Shown: positions 24,230 to 36,579, numbered from the stretch's first letter. The stretch: DNA of 64,000 nt from Beta vulgaris subsp. vulgaris (GCF_026745355.1 NC_079206.1:11562779-11626778), one strand, 5' to 3'. Made by a program: numbers and translations. The notes: a model not told the origin generated them from the letters alone.

Positions 24230-24710
24230 CTTCCCTATAAGGAAAACGAAGTCAGTCCATGCTCTCAAAAAGACCCATCATTTTTGAAAATAAGTGGACT
24301 AACAGCTTGACCCAACTTCATGTGACATTCTAAAATCTCCTTATTGGTCTCATACCTCTCAATCCCGATTTGTTTCTGAAACATGGCCCTCAACTCTTAG
24401 ATGATGGTGTAAGCATCCTTGGTTTCGAACCTCTTTTCGAGGTCCGGCTCCATGGCTTCCATCATCAGACAAGTGACTGGTATAGACCTATACTATTAGC
24501 ATGTTTAGCACGACGTTTGACTGCTTCATTTGATTCATCAATTATTACCGGAAGTGGGGTTTTTAAGACATCCTCTCTACCCTCCGACCTCAGAACGAGT
24601 CTTAGGGTTCTTTACCAATTAATGAAATTTTCTCCATTCAGCCTATCCTCATCAAGGAAAGGACGGATGTTGAAAATAGAGTTGTTGTTGTTGTTGTTGT
24701 TGTTAGTCAT
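24230..24710 (-). pseudogene. Ty1/copia gag N-terminal remnant
   Basis: On the minus strand it starts with Met-Thr followed by a poly-Asn run, encoded by a (GTT)n microsatellite at 24682-24704. It continues with SIFNIRPFLDEDRLNGENF and a decayed gag core (ending near ELRAMFQKQ). In-frame stops after ENFINW and before ELRAMF, plus a frameshift near 24450, kill it. The LTR and PBS at 26378-27000 are in the same orientation upstream and probably belong to the same element. Confidence 0.75.
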
Positions 24711-26377
24711 AGTATCTAAAGACAGAAAAAACAAAATAGCAAAGTTCAATTTTATCTTTATAAAAGAACCTAAAAACATGCAAATGTTTCTAGGTTGTCA
24801 CTCTATTCAATATAATATCCCAATTTGAATAAATAAATACAATATCCTATCAACACGCAACTAAGCATATGGAAGCCTTATCTTAAAGTTACATTCTCAA
24901 GGTAAGTAAACTCTTTTACTAATTATAACATTTTTATAATTCTTGTTTAGATAGGAACACATCGCATGCCCAACTATTTCTCGCTTCAAAATCCAAAATG
25001 CTTTTGATGATTTTGTTAAGGATAACCAAACTAAGTAGCAAAATTCGCAATTTTACCTTATCTCCCAAAATTAGCAAAATGCGGGACCTAAGTTTATTAT
25101 GTTTTTATTAATTAGGGAACTCCATCGCATTGATAACCAATATATAATAAACTTATAAGCATTATAAAACAATAATAAAAGGCAAAGAATTAAATATGAG
25201 CTAGTATGCGCCTAATCCTAAGAACTAAGCTTCTTGATTGGGCACATCTTTGGACTCTTCATGGATCTCCATCCAACTCAGTCATGGGCCTTCTCTTTTT
25301 GGGCTCGTCTTTGGATTACGTAAGTATCAAAATAATTTTAATAATCTCTAAATTAAAATAAATTACAAGAATACTTAACGATACGAAGATTATATTTAAA
25401 TTACAAAAATAACATCACAATTCGCATATCATATTTTCTAATTTAAACTTTGGGCCATACTAGTAATCTATAGCAATTTGATCAAACATGTAAAATTGCA
25501 ACATAACAATATCAAATATTCTTAATTAAAGCAAGATGATAAAATATTTAAGCTAGTAAACCTAACTATCTAAATGATTTTATCCTAGTAAAACTAGCAA
25601 ACTAATTTTAATTAGATTAAAGAATCAAATTATGAAATTATTTTATGACCTAGTCAAAATAACATAACTGGAATTGCTTAATATTATCCAAAAATCAGTT
25701 TTCTAATATCTAAAAAAAAATTGAAATAGTTTTTTTTTTTTTTGAAAAAGTGTGGCAGATCAGCAAGCTGTCTAGCAGCACCCTGCCACGCCAAGCAACG
25801 CAGGGGTCTCGCTGCGACCTTTGGTCGACTGCCCAGCTGGCAGACCAGCGGAGCAGCCACCATGGCCCACCTGCCGCTGGTTCTGCCACTTATTTGCTCT
25901 CCTCTTAATTTTTTTTTTGTTTTGTGTGAATGGAATTAAATTTACAACTTCTTGCAAAAATAATATAGTGATCTAATTAAATTAAACATACTCCTTTATA
26001 TCTAATTTTAAAAATTAATTTAGAATATCTATTTTAATGAATTTTAGGGATATTTACATAAATTAATCTCTAATTCTCACAAAACTCTTTTCATAGGAAT
26101 TAATTTGTCATACATTAATATTTTTAAATATGAAAAAACATATTAATTATATGAATATAATTTTCGAAAAAATTTGAAAATTAGAGATCTAATATTCAAA
26201 TTTTGAATTAAAAAAAATTAGGGTTACGAACATTCCAAATTTTTGAGGAATTTCAATTAAACCATTCAATACATAATTCAATTCCTCCCCTTAATCAAAT
26301 TAAAAATAACATAAATTACATAAAAATAAATCATATTATTGACCAAAAAACTATATGCAAGGGGCTGGGCTAAACTC
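24711..26377 (-). other. Probable untranslated leader of the decayed copia
   Basis: No gene. AT-rich except for a short GC-rich island at 25745-25890 ('cagcaagctgtctagcagca'). The length, 1.7 kb, is long for a copia leader, so other insertions may be hidden here. Confidence 0.35.
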
Positions 26378-26394
26378 ATACCATTGTAGGATTA
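26378..26394 (-). promoter_or_regulatory. Degenerate copia primer binding site
   Basis: Read on the minus strand, TGGTATGAG occurs two bases after the LTR-like end TCCTACA. This matches the usual copia tRNA-iMet site TGGTATCAGAGC only in its first part. Confidence 0.45.
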
Positions 26395-27000
26395 TAGGCA
26401 CTATAAGCGGAACCTCATGAATTTAATTCATAAGCACCTAAAACATGATCTCATGCACATACAATTAAGGGTAACTTAATAGTTTAAAAATAACCTTTAA
26501 TGCATGAATTCCATAAAGAATCAATAAGATCTCAGAGAAAGAACCTCATATGTGATTACTCTACTTGGTCCACCAATCTGGATCAACACTCCACCAATGC
26601 TAGTTGGAGTGAAGAAAATATTCTTCTTTTCTTGGAGTAAATAACACGCCTTTTGAGAAAGAAAGAGGAGAAAGAAAATATTGTGAGATATTGTATCTTT
26701 TATTTTCTGATTACTTGACTAATTACAGAAATAATTAGGTTAAGCAATCCCACTCTTTTCTCCCCCTTGGTCGGCCACCCTAGAATCCTTTACGGGATCT
26801 AGGTTTTCTTATTTTGTTGATCCAAATATTAACGTGTGACCTTATAGGATCCATTTTAAGTGGGCTATGGATTTAATATTTACTAATTCAAAGGTTTATA
26901 GCATTCTCTAGCAACACGTAAAGACGATCCAATTAAATAAATTATTATCTCCATAATATGATCTATATTATATTTAGTAATTGCAATAGAGTCGAGGACA
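26395..27000 (-). mobile_element. Ty1/copia LTR (single)
   Basis: On the minus strand it begins TGTCCTCGACTC and ends ATAATCCTACA, i.e. TG...CA, 606 bp, directly followed by a PBS-like sequence. No second LTR was found at the other side of the gag remnant, so the element is truncated. Confidence 0.5.
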
Positions 27001-27064
27001 TAATTAATTAATTACTTCAATAATCTCATTCAAGAAGACGAAAATCAATTGATGCAGTTGCCAG

Positions 27065-27678
27065 TAGACCTGGCAATCGGACCAATCGGATCGGATTCGG
27101 ACCGGACCAATTCAGATCGGACCGTTTTCGGATCAAGTTACATTCGGATTGGGATCGGACCGTTTCGGATTGGGTCATCGTTCGGAATATTATTTCGGAT
27201 CGGAATCGGACCGGAACAATTCAGATCGGACCGTTTTCGGATCAATTTACATTCGGACCGGGACCGGACCGGATCGGATCGTTTCGGATTGGGTCATCGT
27301 TCGGACTATTATTTCGGATCGGAACAGACTATGGTGGAATGAATGGAATACTTATGCCAATGATATTTTTTTTATATAAAAAAGGGTAAGTTTCGGGTAT
27401 TTCAGATCAAAGCCTAATCGAAACCAATAATTTCGGATCGGTTTGCCTTCGGGTCGGATCAGTTTTAGATCAAGTCGGATCGGTTTCGGATCGGGTAAGA
27501 TTATATCGGATTTCGGATGAGTTTCGGATCAAGATTATTTCGGATCAGGATTCGGACCGGATCGGGACCGTTTCGGATTCGGATCAAGGTTCGGACCGTC
27601 TCGTTCGGACCCAGATCGGACCACGGATCGGATATTTCGGACCGGATTTTCGGATCAGGACCAACTTTGCCAGGTCTA
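27065..27678. mobile_element. Non-autonomous hAT with CGGAT-type repeats, 8-bp TSD GTTGCCAG
   Basis: Perfect 12-bp TIR TAGACCTGGCAA at both ends. Perfect 8-bp TSD GTTGCCAG at 27057-27064 and 27679-27686. Nearly the whole 614-bp body is composed of degenerate TTCGGATCGG/CGGACCGG words, which give false open frames rich in Ser-Asp-Arg on both strands. No transposase. Confidence 0.93.
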
Positions 27679-27686
27679 GTTGCCAG

Positions 27687-28227
27687 TTGTGATTCTTGTT
27701 GCAAAAATAAATCGATGAAGTTGTAATTCTTGTTGCGAAAATCAATCGAAACAATCGACGAATAAGACGAGAATTAGGTTTTCTTGTTGAAACACTTCCT
27801 CTCTATCTCTTCTCTGCTTTAATATATGTCGAAAATGGCGGATGATGTGGCGAGAATCTTGGCAGCGACAAGGCATTCTACTGATTCAATTGAAGAATCT
27901 TCATTTCAACAGACGCATGTGAAATTTCTGAAAGTGTAGACAGTTCAGTTGCTGAACATTAGTTATAATTCGAGAGAGAGAAAAATGAAATTTGGATTTT
28001 GTTGATGATGAAGAAATTAGTGTTTTGATTCAACACGGGAAGTGGAAAATTCGATTGATTTGCACAGGATGAAAGTCAGATAGGAGGAGAAATGAATTAG
28101 TAGACAGCAATGTCGAACAATTTAATGCTATCATTTCTTCAATTAGAAGATAGCACTGTCTAATTTCCCAATGCTAATGACTCAAGTGGTGATGTGATGA
28201 TTTCTCAGTAATTGGGAATTAGGCCTT
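27687..28227. other. Intergenic, no supported gene
   Basis: A 37-codon frame at about 27826-27939 (MSKMADDVARILAATRHSTD...) is too short to support and has no recognised domain. Confidence 0.3.
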
Positions 28228-28388
28228 GTTCTGTTTACCTTATTTTAACTTATTTAAGATCTTATATGATAAGATAAGATAAGTTCAGATAAGATAAAAT
28301 AAGATAAGATCAGAAAATATAAGATAACATAAGATAAGATCAGATACGATAAAATAAGACAAGACAAAATAAGTTGAATCAAACGAAC
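28228..28388. mobile_element. ATAAG-repeat MITE-like element
   Basis: Bounded by 'aggccttgttctgttta' and 'aatcaaacgaaccc', a loose inverted repeat, with GATAAGATAAGAT repeats inside. TSD not clear. Confidence 0.4.
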
Positions 28389-28421
28389 CCGTAGGAGGAG
28401 AATTTGAGGTTGAGAAGATGA

Positions 28422-28434
28422 GGGGGGGGGGGGG
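28422..28434 (+). repeat. G13 homopolymer
   Basis: Run of 13 G inside a G-rich 60-bp stretch with GGGAGGGGGTGAGG. It could form a G-quadruplex on the plus strand and is also a likely sequencing-length error site. Confidence 0.85.
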
Positions 28435-28544
28435 AAGGGAGGGGGTGAGGTTGAGAGGGGTAGAGGGAGTTGGCAGTAGTTAATGGAAGTTTCATCTCGA
28501 TGATCTGGAGAGAGATGTGGAGAAGTGTATTTAAGAGATATGAA

Positions 28545-29190
28545 GTTTCAAAATGACATAAAAGTGAGTAATAATGATATTAATTTTCTTATAAATGATA
28601 TCAGTTTTGTGTAATAATGATAAAGTATATAAAGAGTCACAAATGATAATAAAATAGAGATAATGATACAAGTTTGCTGGAGAATGACATAAAAGGGAGT
28701 AATAACGATATCAATTTGTGTACTAATGACAGGTTTATAAAGTGTTGAAAAATGCTAAAGAAATGAGGAGATATTATACAAGTTTGCTAGAAAATGACAT
28801 AAAAGTGAGTAATATTAATATCATTTCTCTCATTAATGACACCAATTTCTTTAACAATAACAAGGTTTATAGAGTGTTGAAATGATACAAATATGTTGAA
28901 AAATGACATAAAAGTGAATAATAATGATATGAATTCTCTTATAAATTACATATGAATGTGTAATGACGATAAGTATATAAAGAGTTGAAATAGGAAAAAT
29001 GACATGAAACAACTCCAAAATGTTATAAATTTGCTAAAAAATGACATAAATGTCAGTAATAATGAAATAGTTTTACAAATGACATGGAATTTTTTTTAAA
29101 AAAATGATACAAGATACCTTTAAAATGATATGGAATACGCCAATAATAACATGAAATAGTTTCATAATGACATGAAACATTAATATTACT
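28545..29190. repeat. Diverged tandem repeat, unit about 110-130 bp
   Basis: Units recur with AATGACATAAAAGTGAGTAA at about 28551, 28686, 28793, 28905 and 29040, each followed by 'aatgatatc' and 'tataaagagt' type blocks. Non-coding. Confidence 0.7.
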
Positions 29191-29923
29191 ATATTAGTTC
29201 ACACATGTTGTGAGAACATGAGAGGTTGTTACACAACGAGTTATAGTGTAATATGTTACACCCAAGATGCATTCAAAATAAGATAGAGGGTCCATTTTTT
29301 ACAGTTCAACTATGGCCCAAAACATGTCATGAACGAAGCTGATTTAGCATTATTACTATATTATCAAAAGCTTTCGGGTCAATTGAAACCAGATTAGTGC
29401 TTGGAAATTCGAACGATACCGAGTCTTGCTCATGGTAATCCTTATAGTTGTGCCACACAATACATTGATAAGCATCATAATATGGTTGAAACTAGGTGCA
29501 ATGTAGCTTTTGAGCTAGTTGAAACCCGTTTTAATTATGATTGTCTACATTATTTTCTAATGATTAATTATATATTTCGACTTCTTCAACAGAATTAGTT
29601 GTATGTAGAAGTAGCTACTAGCTATTTTAATATTAACGGTTAGAGGCTAACCGTGAAATAGCTCTAAAAAATTGAAATTCGGTAAATTAGACATTTGATT
29701 AGTAATAAAAATAACAAAGTATTTTACCTTACGCTATTTCAAAACTCAAAAGCCACCTCTGTTCAAAAACTTTTTTTTTTTTTAAAAAATAAAAATCTCC
29801 AAACAATGCATTAGCCACCAAAAGATACTTTTTACATTAGCTCAAGAAACACAATTTTCGGATGTCAAAAAGAAGACAAGGAAACACCATTTTCCGCATC
29901 TGTGATAGACTTTGTTGGACTAA
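29191..29923. other. Intergenic, no gene
   Basis: No domain in any frame; no repeat borders recognised. Confidence 0.4.
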
Positions 29924-30282
29924 GGCTCCGTTTGGTAGGGCGTAAAACGTTTTCCTGGAAAATTGTTTTCCTCTATTTTCAGTTGTACATTGTTTGGTTG
30001 GCAAAAGAGTGTAAAACCATTTTCCCTTGGGGTAAAATTACTCTCCCAATGATGGAAAACCATTTTCCTTTCAAAATGAAGGGAAAACTATTTTCCTTTA
30101 TCTCTTTTGTACACTCTCACTACCTCCTTACTTTCCCTTTCATTTTCCTTTCATTTCATCATTTTTCTTACATCGAACCAAACAATGGAAAACTAATTTT
30201 GGAATTGTATTTTCCATTGTAAATTGTTTTCCATGAAAATCATTTTACGCTGAAAATATTTTACGCCCTACCAAACGGAGCC
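29924..30282. mobile_element. Tourist-like MITE (PIF/Harbinger), copy 2
   Basis: TIR GGCTCCGTTTGGTAGGGCG at both ends, TSD TAA (29921-29923, 30283-30285), 359 bp. Very close relative of 17111-17471. Confidence 0.9.
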
Positions 30283-31102
30283 TAAGTGAAATATCTGAAG
30301 CTATGTTTTTTTTTCTTTAAAGAGGTATCTGAAGCTACTTAGAAAGACACTGTCGAAATCAAGTCTGAAAGCTGTATTATTTGATTCCAGGCATTTTGTT
30401 TTACTTTGTTGATTGGGCCTGATACTTATTCTTACATAAAAGTGGTATGAGTTTTTGGGCCTGGATACTTCAAATCTATTTCGAGGAGCTTCTCGGCGCT
30501 GCATTTCATGCACAATGCTTAAGATTAATCTTCTTTAATTTCTTTTATTACTCATAACTATTAGGGTGTGCACAAAAAATCGAAATTGAAAAATAGTCAC
30601 GAAAAACTGAAAAAGGTCAAAATGGACGGTAATCGTACCGGAAAAATAGGAATTAAACGGTTCAGTTACCATGTCGGTAAAAAATACGGTTAAACAGTAC
30701 GGTTACAATTATGATTTTTTTTATAAAACGATTAACCAAAAAATTGGATATTTTTTATTTTATTTTATTGTTATTCAATTTTTTATAATAATTACATTAA
30801 TTAAGTACTAGTTTTTTACTTGATGCACTAAGTTAGTAAGTAATTTGATTGATTTCTCTAGAAAAAAGCAAGTCAATAAGTTTTAACCTTTTAAAATTAG
30901 TAACTAAAAGTCTCTGTCTCCTTGAACTAAAGGTTGTAACTACTAAACTCTTAACTCTTTACAAAGCCTCTGCCTCCTTGAACTAAAGGTCGTAAGCAGT
31001 AGTACAACTACCAAACTACTAAAGGTCGTAAGCAGTAGTACAACTACCAAACTACTAAACTCTATGCTCCTTCCAAGGCTCCAACAGTTGGTGCGTGTAT
31101 TA

Positions 31103-31784
31103 GAGCATGTACAATGGTACATGGCTCTCCAACTAGCTCTCCATTGTCTTTCATCTATTCTCTCTCTTCAAGCTACTCTCAAGAACTATATCTAAAAACA
31201 CCCAATAACAATAAAACTCTTTAAATAGTTCTCCATTCAACTTTTCAGTATTTTATGGTCCCCACATCGATAAGTGTTCATACTATGATCAAAGTTGTAT
31301 AAATAATGTTATTCATGTAAATTAAATATAATTACAAAGAAATTATCTATTTCCTAATTTATGTATTGTGGATTTTTTTTAAAAATATTAATTTTTAATG
31401 CTAATATTTGATTTCATAAATTAAAAAAAGATTGTAGATTTTGTGTATGAAATATATCAATATTAGGCTCATTTTATAGAAAAAGAAAATTATAGTTTTT
31501 GGGATAGTAATTATTACCATCTTTATTTTTATTTTATAGAAAAGATCAATAAATAGTTGCAAGAAGAAAAGAAAATATAGTAATTGCAATAGTATGTGGG
31601 CTCCACATATTGGAGAGCCATCTCTCCTTCAAATCCAATGATATCTCCCCCAAGAGCCACATTGCAAAGTGTCTCCATGGAAAGACACCTAAGACACACC
31701 TAAGAGCCCTATTATTGGATAAGAGGTGGTTCTCCATTTTCTCTCTCCTTGGAGAACTAGTTGGAGAGCCCATGGTAAATGCTC
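31103..31784. mobile_element. PIF/Harbinger MITE, TSD TTA
   Basis: Long TIR: GAGCATGTACAATGG then GGCTCTCCAACTAGCTCTCC at the left and its inverse at 31748-31784. TTA on both sides (31100-31102, 31785-31787). Non-coding interior. Confidence 0.85.
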
Positions 31785-31897
31785 TTAGTAATGTTATTTT
31801 TTATGTTGGCATTGAGCTTTGTGGATTAGTAACGTAATATGGTATTAATTTTATATTATTTATGCTGAGAAAAAGTGAAAATCTAATAAATAAATTA

Positions 31898-32408
31898 GGG
31901 TTTTTTGTCCCAAACTACCTTTAACTTTTATGTTTTTGCGAGAAACTACCTTATAAAAAAATTGTTGTCCCAAACTACCTTACTTTTACATTTTGTTGTT
32001 GACAACTACCTTAGGCCGATTTCGACGTTGACTTTTGTTTTTTCCGCTTTTTTTATTGTCAATTATATCACTTGACCTTTCAAACCCTTTTTAATTTTCC
32101 CCACCCTAATTTCTCATTTTCCTGTGTGGCGGCGCTCTTCTCATATTATGTGACACTTTGTACACCAATCCACCATTAAATTCCTCTTCTACTTAAACTA
32201 AAATTGAAACAATCACCTCCTCAATTTCCACAAGGGTAATTTTATTTTTCCCACAATTTTGAACTGAAAAACAAAAGTCATGTGGAAACTGGCATAAGGT
32301 AGTGTCAACAACAAATTGTAAAGTAAGGTAGTTTAGGACAACAATTTTTTTATAAGGTAGTTTCTCGCAAAAACTTGAAAGTTAATGGTAGTTTGGGACA
32401 AAAAACCC
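31898..32408. mobile_element. Mutator-like non-autonomous element, 9-bp TSD AATAAATTA
   Basis: Perfect 14-bp terminal GGGTTTTTTGTCCC and inverse. TIR homology extends over about 130 bp ('aaactaccttataaaaaaat', 'gttgttgacaactacctta'). Perfect 9-bp TSD AATAAATTA at 31889-31897 and 32409-32417. 511 bp without coding potential. Confidence 0.93.
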
Positions 32409-32764
32409 AATAAATTAATAAAACTTGAGTAATGGTTAATGGTTAACCAAAAATCGTACCGGAAAACCGGTTAACCGCTTAGGTGTAATCGGTATGAACG
32501 GTTACGGTTCGTAAAAATAGTGAACTGAAACTTCCGTTACCGAATCAAAATGTCATTTGAGACGGTTAACTACCCATGAACAACCCTACTCATAGCACTT
32601 TTAGTGTGTCCTACTTTTTTCCTGACAGCCCTACTACTTGTGACTGTCTAAAGTTCTCCACAAACTCTCTTACTTTTCTCGCTGCAAAGGAGGAGGAGAG
32701 TCCTAATCTTTGCCACAAACTAGAAAATAAAAGGCCTTCTATTTTTTAATTGGTACGAAAAATG

Positions 32765-32905
32765 CTCTATTAGATCAAAATCTTGCACAGGTTAATCTCA
32801 TCGACTTAACTATACATACAAGACCCTTTTAAAGGGGGAAGGTGAGGGAATCCTACTCCCAAAGTGTCTCTAGTGGGGTATACAAACCTTACTATTAGAC
32901 CAAGC
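32765..32905 (-). mobile_element. Possible SINE fragment
   Basis: On the minus strand, 'ggtctaatagtaaggtttg' followed by 'ctttgggagtaggattccct' and 'taacctgtgcaagattttga' has the style of a plant SINE. No TSD or tail could be defined. Confidence 0.3.
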
Positions 32906-32911
32906 ATTACT

Positions 32912-35900
32912 TTTTTTGAGGGGAAGGAAAAAGAAGGTTAGGAGACTCTCCGCACGGTGGGAGCTACTACCTTATATGTTACAAGTATATTGTGGAGAGT
33001 AGAGTGAGTACAATCTTCTATGGAGAACTGATTTTCGATGAGATGACCAACATTAGTTATCCAGTCCGCTACTCGGTTTGCTTCCCCGTAGATGTGACAG
33101 ACTTCCCATTTTTCAGTGATTGAATTAATGACCATGAGGTTGTCGCCTTCGATGATAATGTGCTGAATATTATTTTGGAGTGCTAAGATGATACCATGAT
33201 GAAGTGCCATGCCCTCGACAATGAATACCGGAGAGGATTCAATATTTAAGGCTGAGGCTTTAATGAGATCCCCGGCTGAATCCCGTAAGATGATACTTGC
33301 TGCCGCTGAAGAACCACGAACCGAGCCGTCGAAGTTGAGTTTGATGGAATGAGGGGAAGGTGGGCCCCAAGCTACGAGGATGATGTTGTGGTGATGAGGA
33401 GTGGTAGTGGAATGATTTCGATGAAAACTTGGAAAGGGGGAACGCGTAGAGAAACAGTTATCAACTGCTTCCCTAGTGGTCCATTCTTTATGTAGGAACT
33501 TGGCCTTGTGTAGGATTCTGTGTATATTAAGGTTAACTTTGTTGAAAATAGCATCATTTATTTCCTTCGAAATATTCCAAATTAAGGATAAAAATGTATT
33601 TTGTAATTGCGTTTTTAGATTTCCTTAAAAACAACAGAGTGGTTAGGACAGTTTTAGAGGCGAGGTTGTAGGGGAACCACTCTCTAAATTCCACAGAGTG
33701 GTCAAGCACTGATAAGAGGCAAAGATATGGTCAACTGATTACTCCATAATGTTACAAAAATTGCAGCTATTAAAGGGGATGATATGTCTTTTGGCTAAAA
33801 TTTGCTAGACTCCCAGGCTATCATGGCAGATTTGCCATAGGAAAATAAGAAGCTTTGGAGGAATTTGCAGTTTCCAAATCCACTGGAATTGCCATTTATC
33901 TTGGTTAAAAGGAATTCCATGAGCTAGCCAGTTTGCTTATTTGACAAGTAAACTGTCCTGAGGAAGAAAGACCCCAGGTAGCTTTATCAGGGTTAGGGTG
34001 AACAAGAATTGATATCCCTTTTATGAGTTTGGTGATACTCTATGAAATGTGTTCTTTTAGTTTTTGGATGTCCCATGTTCGATTCGAAAGAATGCATTCA
34101 CTTAAGAGAATGGATGTATCCACTTGTGCATGATAGAGGCCTAACATGTCAGGGAAACTATCCTGTGAACACCAATTGCGTAGCCAAAAAAGAATTTGTT
34201 TGCCATCTCTAATTTTCAATCTGATGCCTTTACGAATAATGTTTCTTTGAAGAAGAATTTTCTGCCAGGTGGATGAGTTTTGTGGTTCAGGAAGACATGT
34301 GAAAAACGACTGTCTGTGAAGTTATTTTGCTTTGGCAAGCTTGACACAGATATTATTTGGGTATGTGAGAATTTTCCAACCCAATTTAGCGATAAATGCT
34401 TGGTTCATTGGAAGAGTTTTGCGGAGACCGAGGCCTCCAAAAGATTTAGGGGTGCAACGAACTTTTATCCCCACTAGTACAGAAAAGGCGATTTGCGTCG
34501 GATGTGAGGCGCCTATTTGCGTCGGACATGGGTCCGACGCCAAAGGCCTCGACGCAAATAGCCCAGACATGATCTGCGTCGTATGCTGAACGACGCAGAT
34601 ATATTTGCTATTTGCGTCGCACCGTATACAAGGTGCGACGCAAATTGGTCATTATGTGAAAAATAAAAAAACGCAGTACCAAGCATGAATGCTTTAGTAC
34701 TGCGTAGGAGGAAAAAAAAACCAGATCTCATCAAAAAAACCAGATTCAACATACAACAAATGATATAATTAAACAAGACAAATCTCATATCAAAAAACTA
34801 GATCTAACATACAACAAATGATGATAATTAAACAAGTGAACTTGTGTCAAAAATTAAAAAACAAATATAAAATCTAAACGAAAAATCTAAACAAATATCA
34901 AAAATTAAAAAATCAGATCTATATAACAAAAAGAAATTAAAAAACTAAACCTACAATATATACAAAACAAATTACATTGTAAAAATATTAAATAGGTGCG
35001 ACTAGAAAGGAAGATTGCAACGTTCGATGTATTCGAGGGAGACGACTTCGAAGAACCAATTCCAGATCTGAAATTTAGAGTAAATTATAAATGAGAAATA
35101 AACCCTAAAAATGCCAAAAAGTAAACAAAAAAAATAGATATAAAAAATAAATAAAAACGAAAGGATCAGTTTTTAATTTTCATTTGCATGAACAAAATTT
35201 ATAGTTTTCCAGATCTGAATATGAAAAACGAATTTCCAGATTTGAAAACTAAAAATAAAATCAGATATAAAAATGAAAAAACATATCAGATTTATACATT
35301 GAAACAACTTGAACCTGTCAAAAGCGAGAGACTTAGTGTGATTCGCCGGAAACTAGAAAAATAGATGTAAGATGCGCGTAGGTCGCCGGAAAATAGAAAA
35401 ATCAGATCTAAGACTTAGTGTAAGTCGTCCGTTTAGTTCGCTGAAATTGTTCGTTGAATTGTATAGAATCCGCGTCCAGCAGGAAGATGAGAATCGCGTC
35501 CAGGAGAGGAGAATTTGAGGAGAGAAGCGGCGGAGATGTTTGGAGAGAAGCGGTTGAGGAGAGAGAGAGAACGAGGCGCTGAGAATGGTAGGAGCTGAGA
35601 ATTGTGAAGAGAGAGAAAGAGGCGCGCTGAGAATATTGGTAGGAGCTGAGAATTGTAAAGAGAGAGAAAGAGGCGCTGAGGCGTATGACTTGAGGCGTTA
35701 GGGTTTATGAAATAAGAGGGTAGGTAGGCCTATGTGCGTCGCACACTCAATAAGTGCGATGCAAATTAGGTATTTGATTTGCGTCGCACATACACGGAAA
35801 CGACGCACATTTGGCTTTTGCAACGCATGTAAAGCAGGTCCGATGCAAATGGACCATGTTATGCGTCGCACTCCTCCCACATGCAACGCAAATCCCAACT

Positions 35901-36493
35901 GTGCGTCGTTTCCGTGTCTGTGCGACGCAAATCGTCGATTCTATACTAGTGCCATGCAAGTAGGGGGATGGTATTTTTGTCTTTGTTTTGTCGCGAAAAT
36001 ATTTCCTGTGCATTGTGTCTATAGACTTTGTGGTATCCGTAGATAAGAGAGTTGAAGCACAAGTATAACACGGCAGGCCGAGCTCTAAATTTGATTAAAT
36101 TAAGGTTAGTCCTTCGGCTTTAGAGAGGAAACCATACTCCCAAATTAAGTCTACTTTAGTAGGTTGGAACGAACTAAAGAAGATGCCCAAGTAACGTCCT
36201 AAGGAGAACTTTGGAAGCATGCTGAATTGACTAGCAATGGCATTTTTCCTGAAATTGGAAACATGTTTGGAGAAAATAATGGAGGACTTATGTAAGTTAA
36301 CAAGTTGTCCCGAGAGATTGCAGAAATCAGCAAGAGTTGATTTTAAGTTCCGACAAGCTTCTACTGATGCTTTACAAAAAAGGAGGCTATCATCGGCGAA
36401 CATAAGACATGGTATGTTGGTCGTACGAGGATGGATTTTAAATCCAATGCCTGAATTTCTGTCTTGGGATAGGATTACTTGGTAAATATGCAA
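32912..36493 (-). pseudogene. LINE (L1-type) remnant: RT, zf-RVT, RNase H; split by a CACTA
   Basis: Minus-strand order: end of the reverse transcriptase with FADDSLLFCKA (about 36395) and a maturation block LGRYLGIFF (36190); the GGLGLRKT segment (34420); the zf-RVT region with IPPKLLIFLWQICHDS (about 33870) interrupted by stops; and an RVT_3 RNase H domain with FDGSV (33325), VEGMALHHGI (33205) and EGDNLMVINSI. A T7 run at 32912 on the plus strand may be the poly(A) tail. The 5' part, including ORF1, endonuclease and the start of RT, is missing. A CACTA element lies at 34472-35951; without it and one trinucleotide duplicate the frame is continuous across the site. Multiple stops elsewhere make it dead. 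Confidence 0.85.
34472..35951. mobile_element. Non-autonomous CACTA transposon inside the LINE, 1480 bp
   Basis: Ends CACTAGTACAGAA and the inverse of CACTAGTATAGAA. Flanking trinucleotides ccc/cca differ by one base. Subterminal repeats are TTTGCGTCGCAC and complement, a different word from those of the other CACTA elements here. Purine-rich interior at 35500-35700, no transposase. Open frames at the ends are subterminal repeats read through. Confidence 0.9.
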
Positions 36494-36579
36494 CCCTTAA
36501 CATCAAAGACCGTACAACTATACTCCCAAACACCGTAAAAATAAAGAAAAGAATAAAGTATATATTAATAAAAAAGTAA

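Larger units (their letters stand above)
30562..32588. mobile_element. hAT-like element with CGGTTAAC repeats, carrying two younger insertions
   Basis: Ends TAGGGTGTGCAC and the inverse of TAGGGTTGTTCATGG, with ACGGTTA/CCGGTTAACC words near both ends. Candidate 8-bp TSD ctcataac/ctcatagc (one mismatch, and the left copy is offset by three bases). Inside are a PIF MITE (31103-31784) and a Mutator-like element (31898-32408). No transposase. Confidence 0.6.

Noticed and set aside
24370..24828. 152-aa plus-strand open frame with poly-Leu run
   Set aside because: Antisense shadow of a copia gag; the Leu run is the poly-Asn microsatellite read on the other strand.
27049..27726. Ser-Asp-Arg repeat proteins on both strands
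   Set aside because: They are the CGGAT-type subterminal repeats of a hAT element read in several frames.
28545..29190. Satellite DNA array
   Set aside because: Only about five diverged units with irregular period; a local tandem duplication rather than a satellite.
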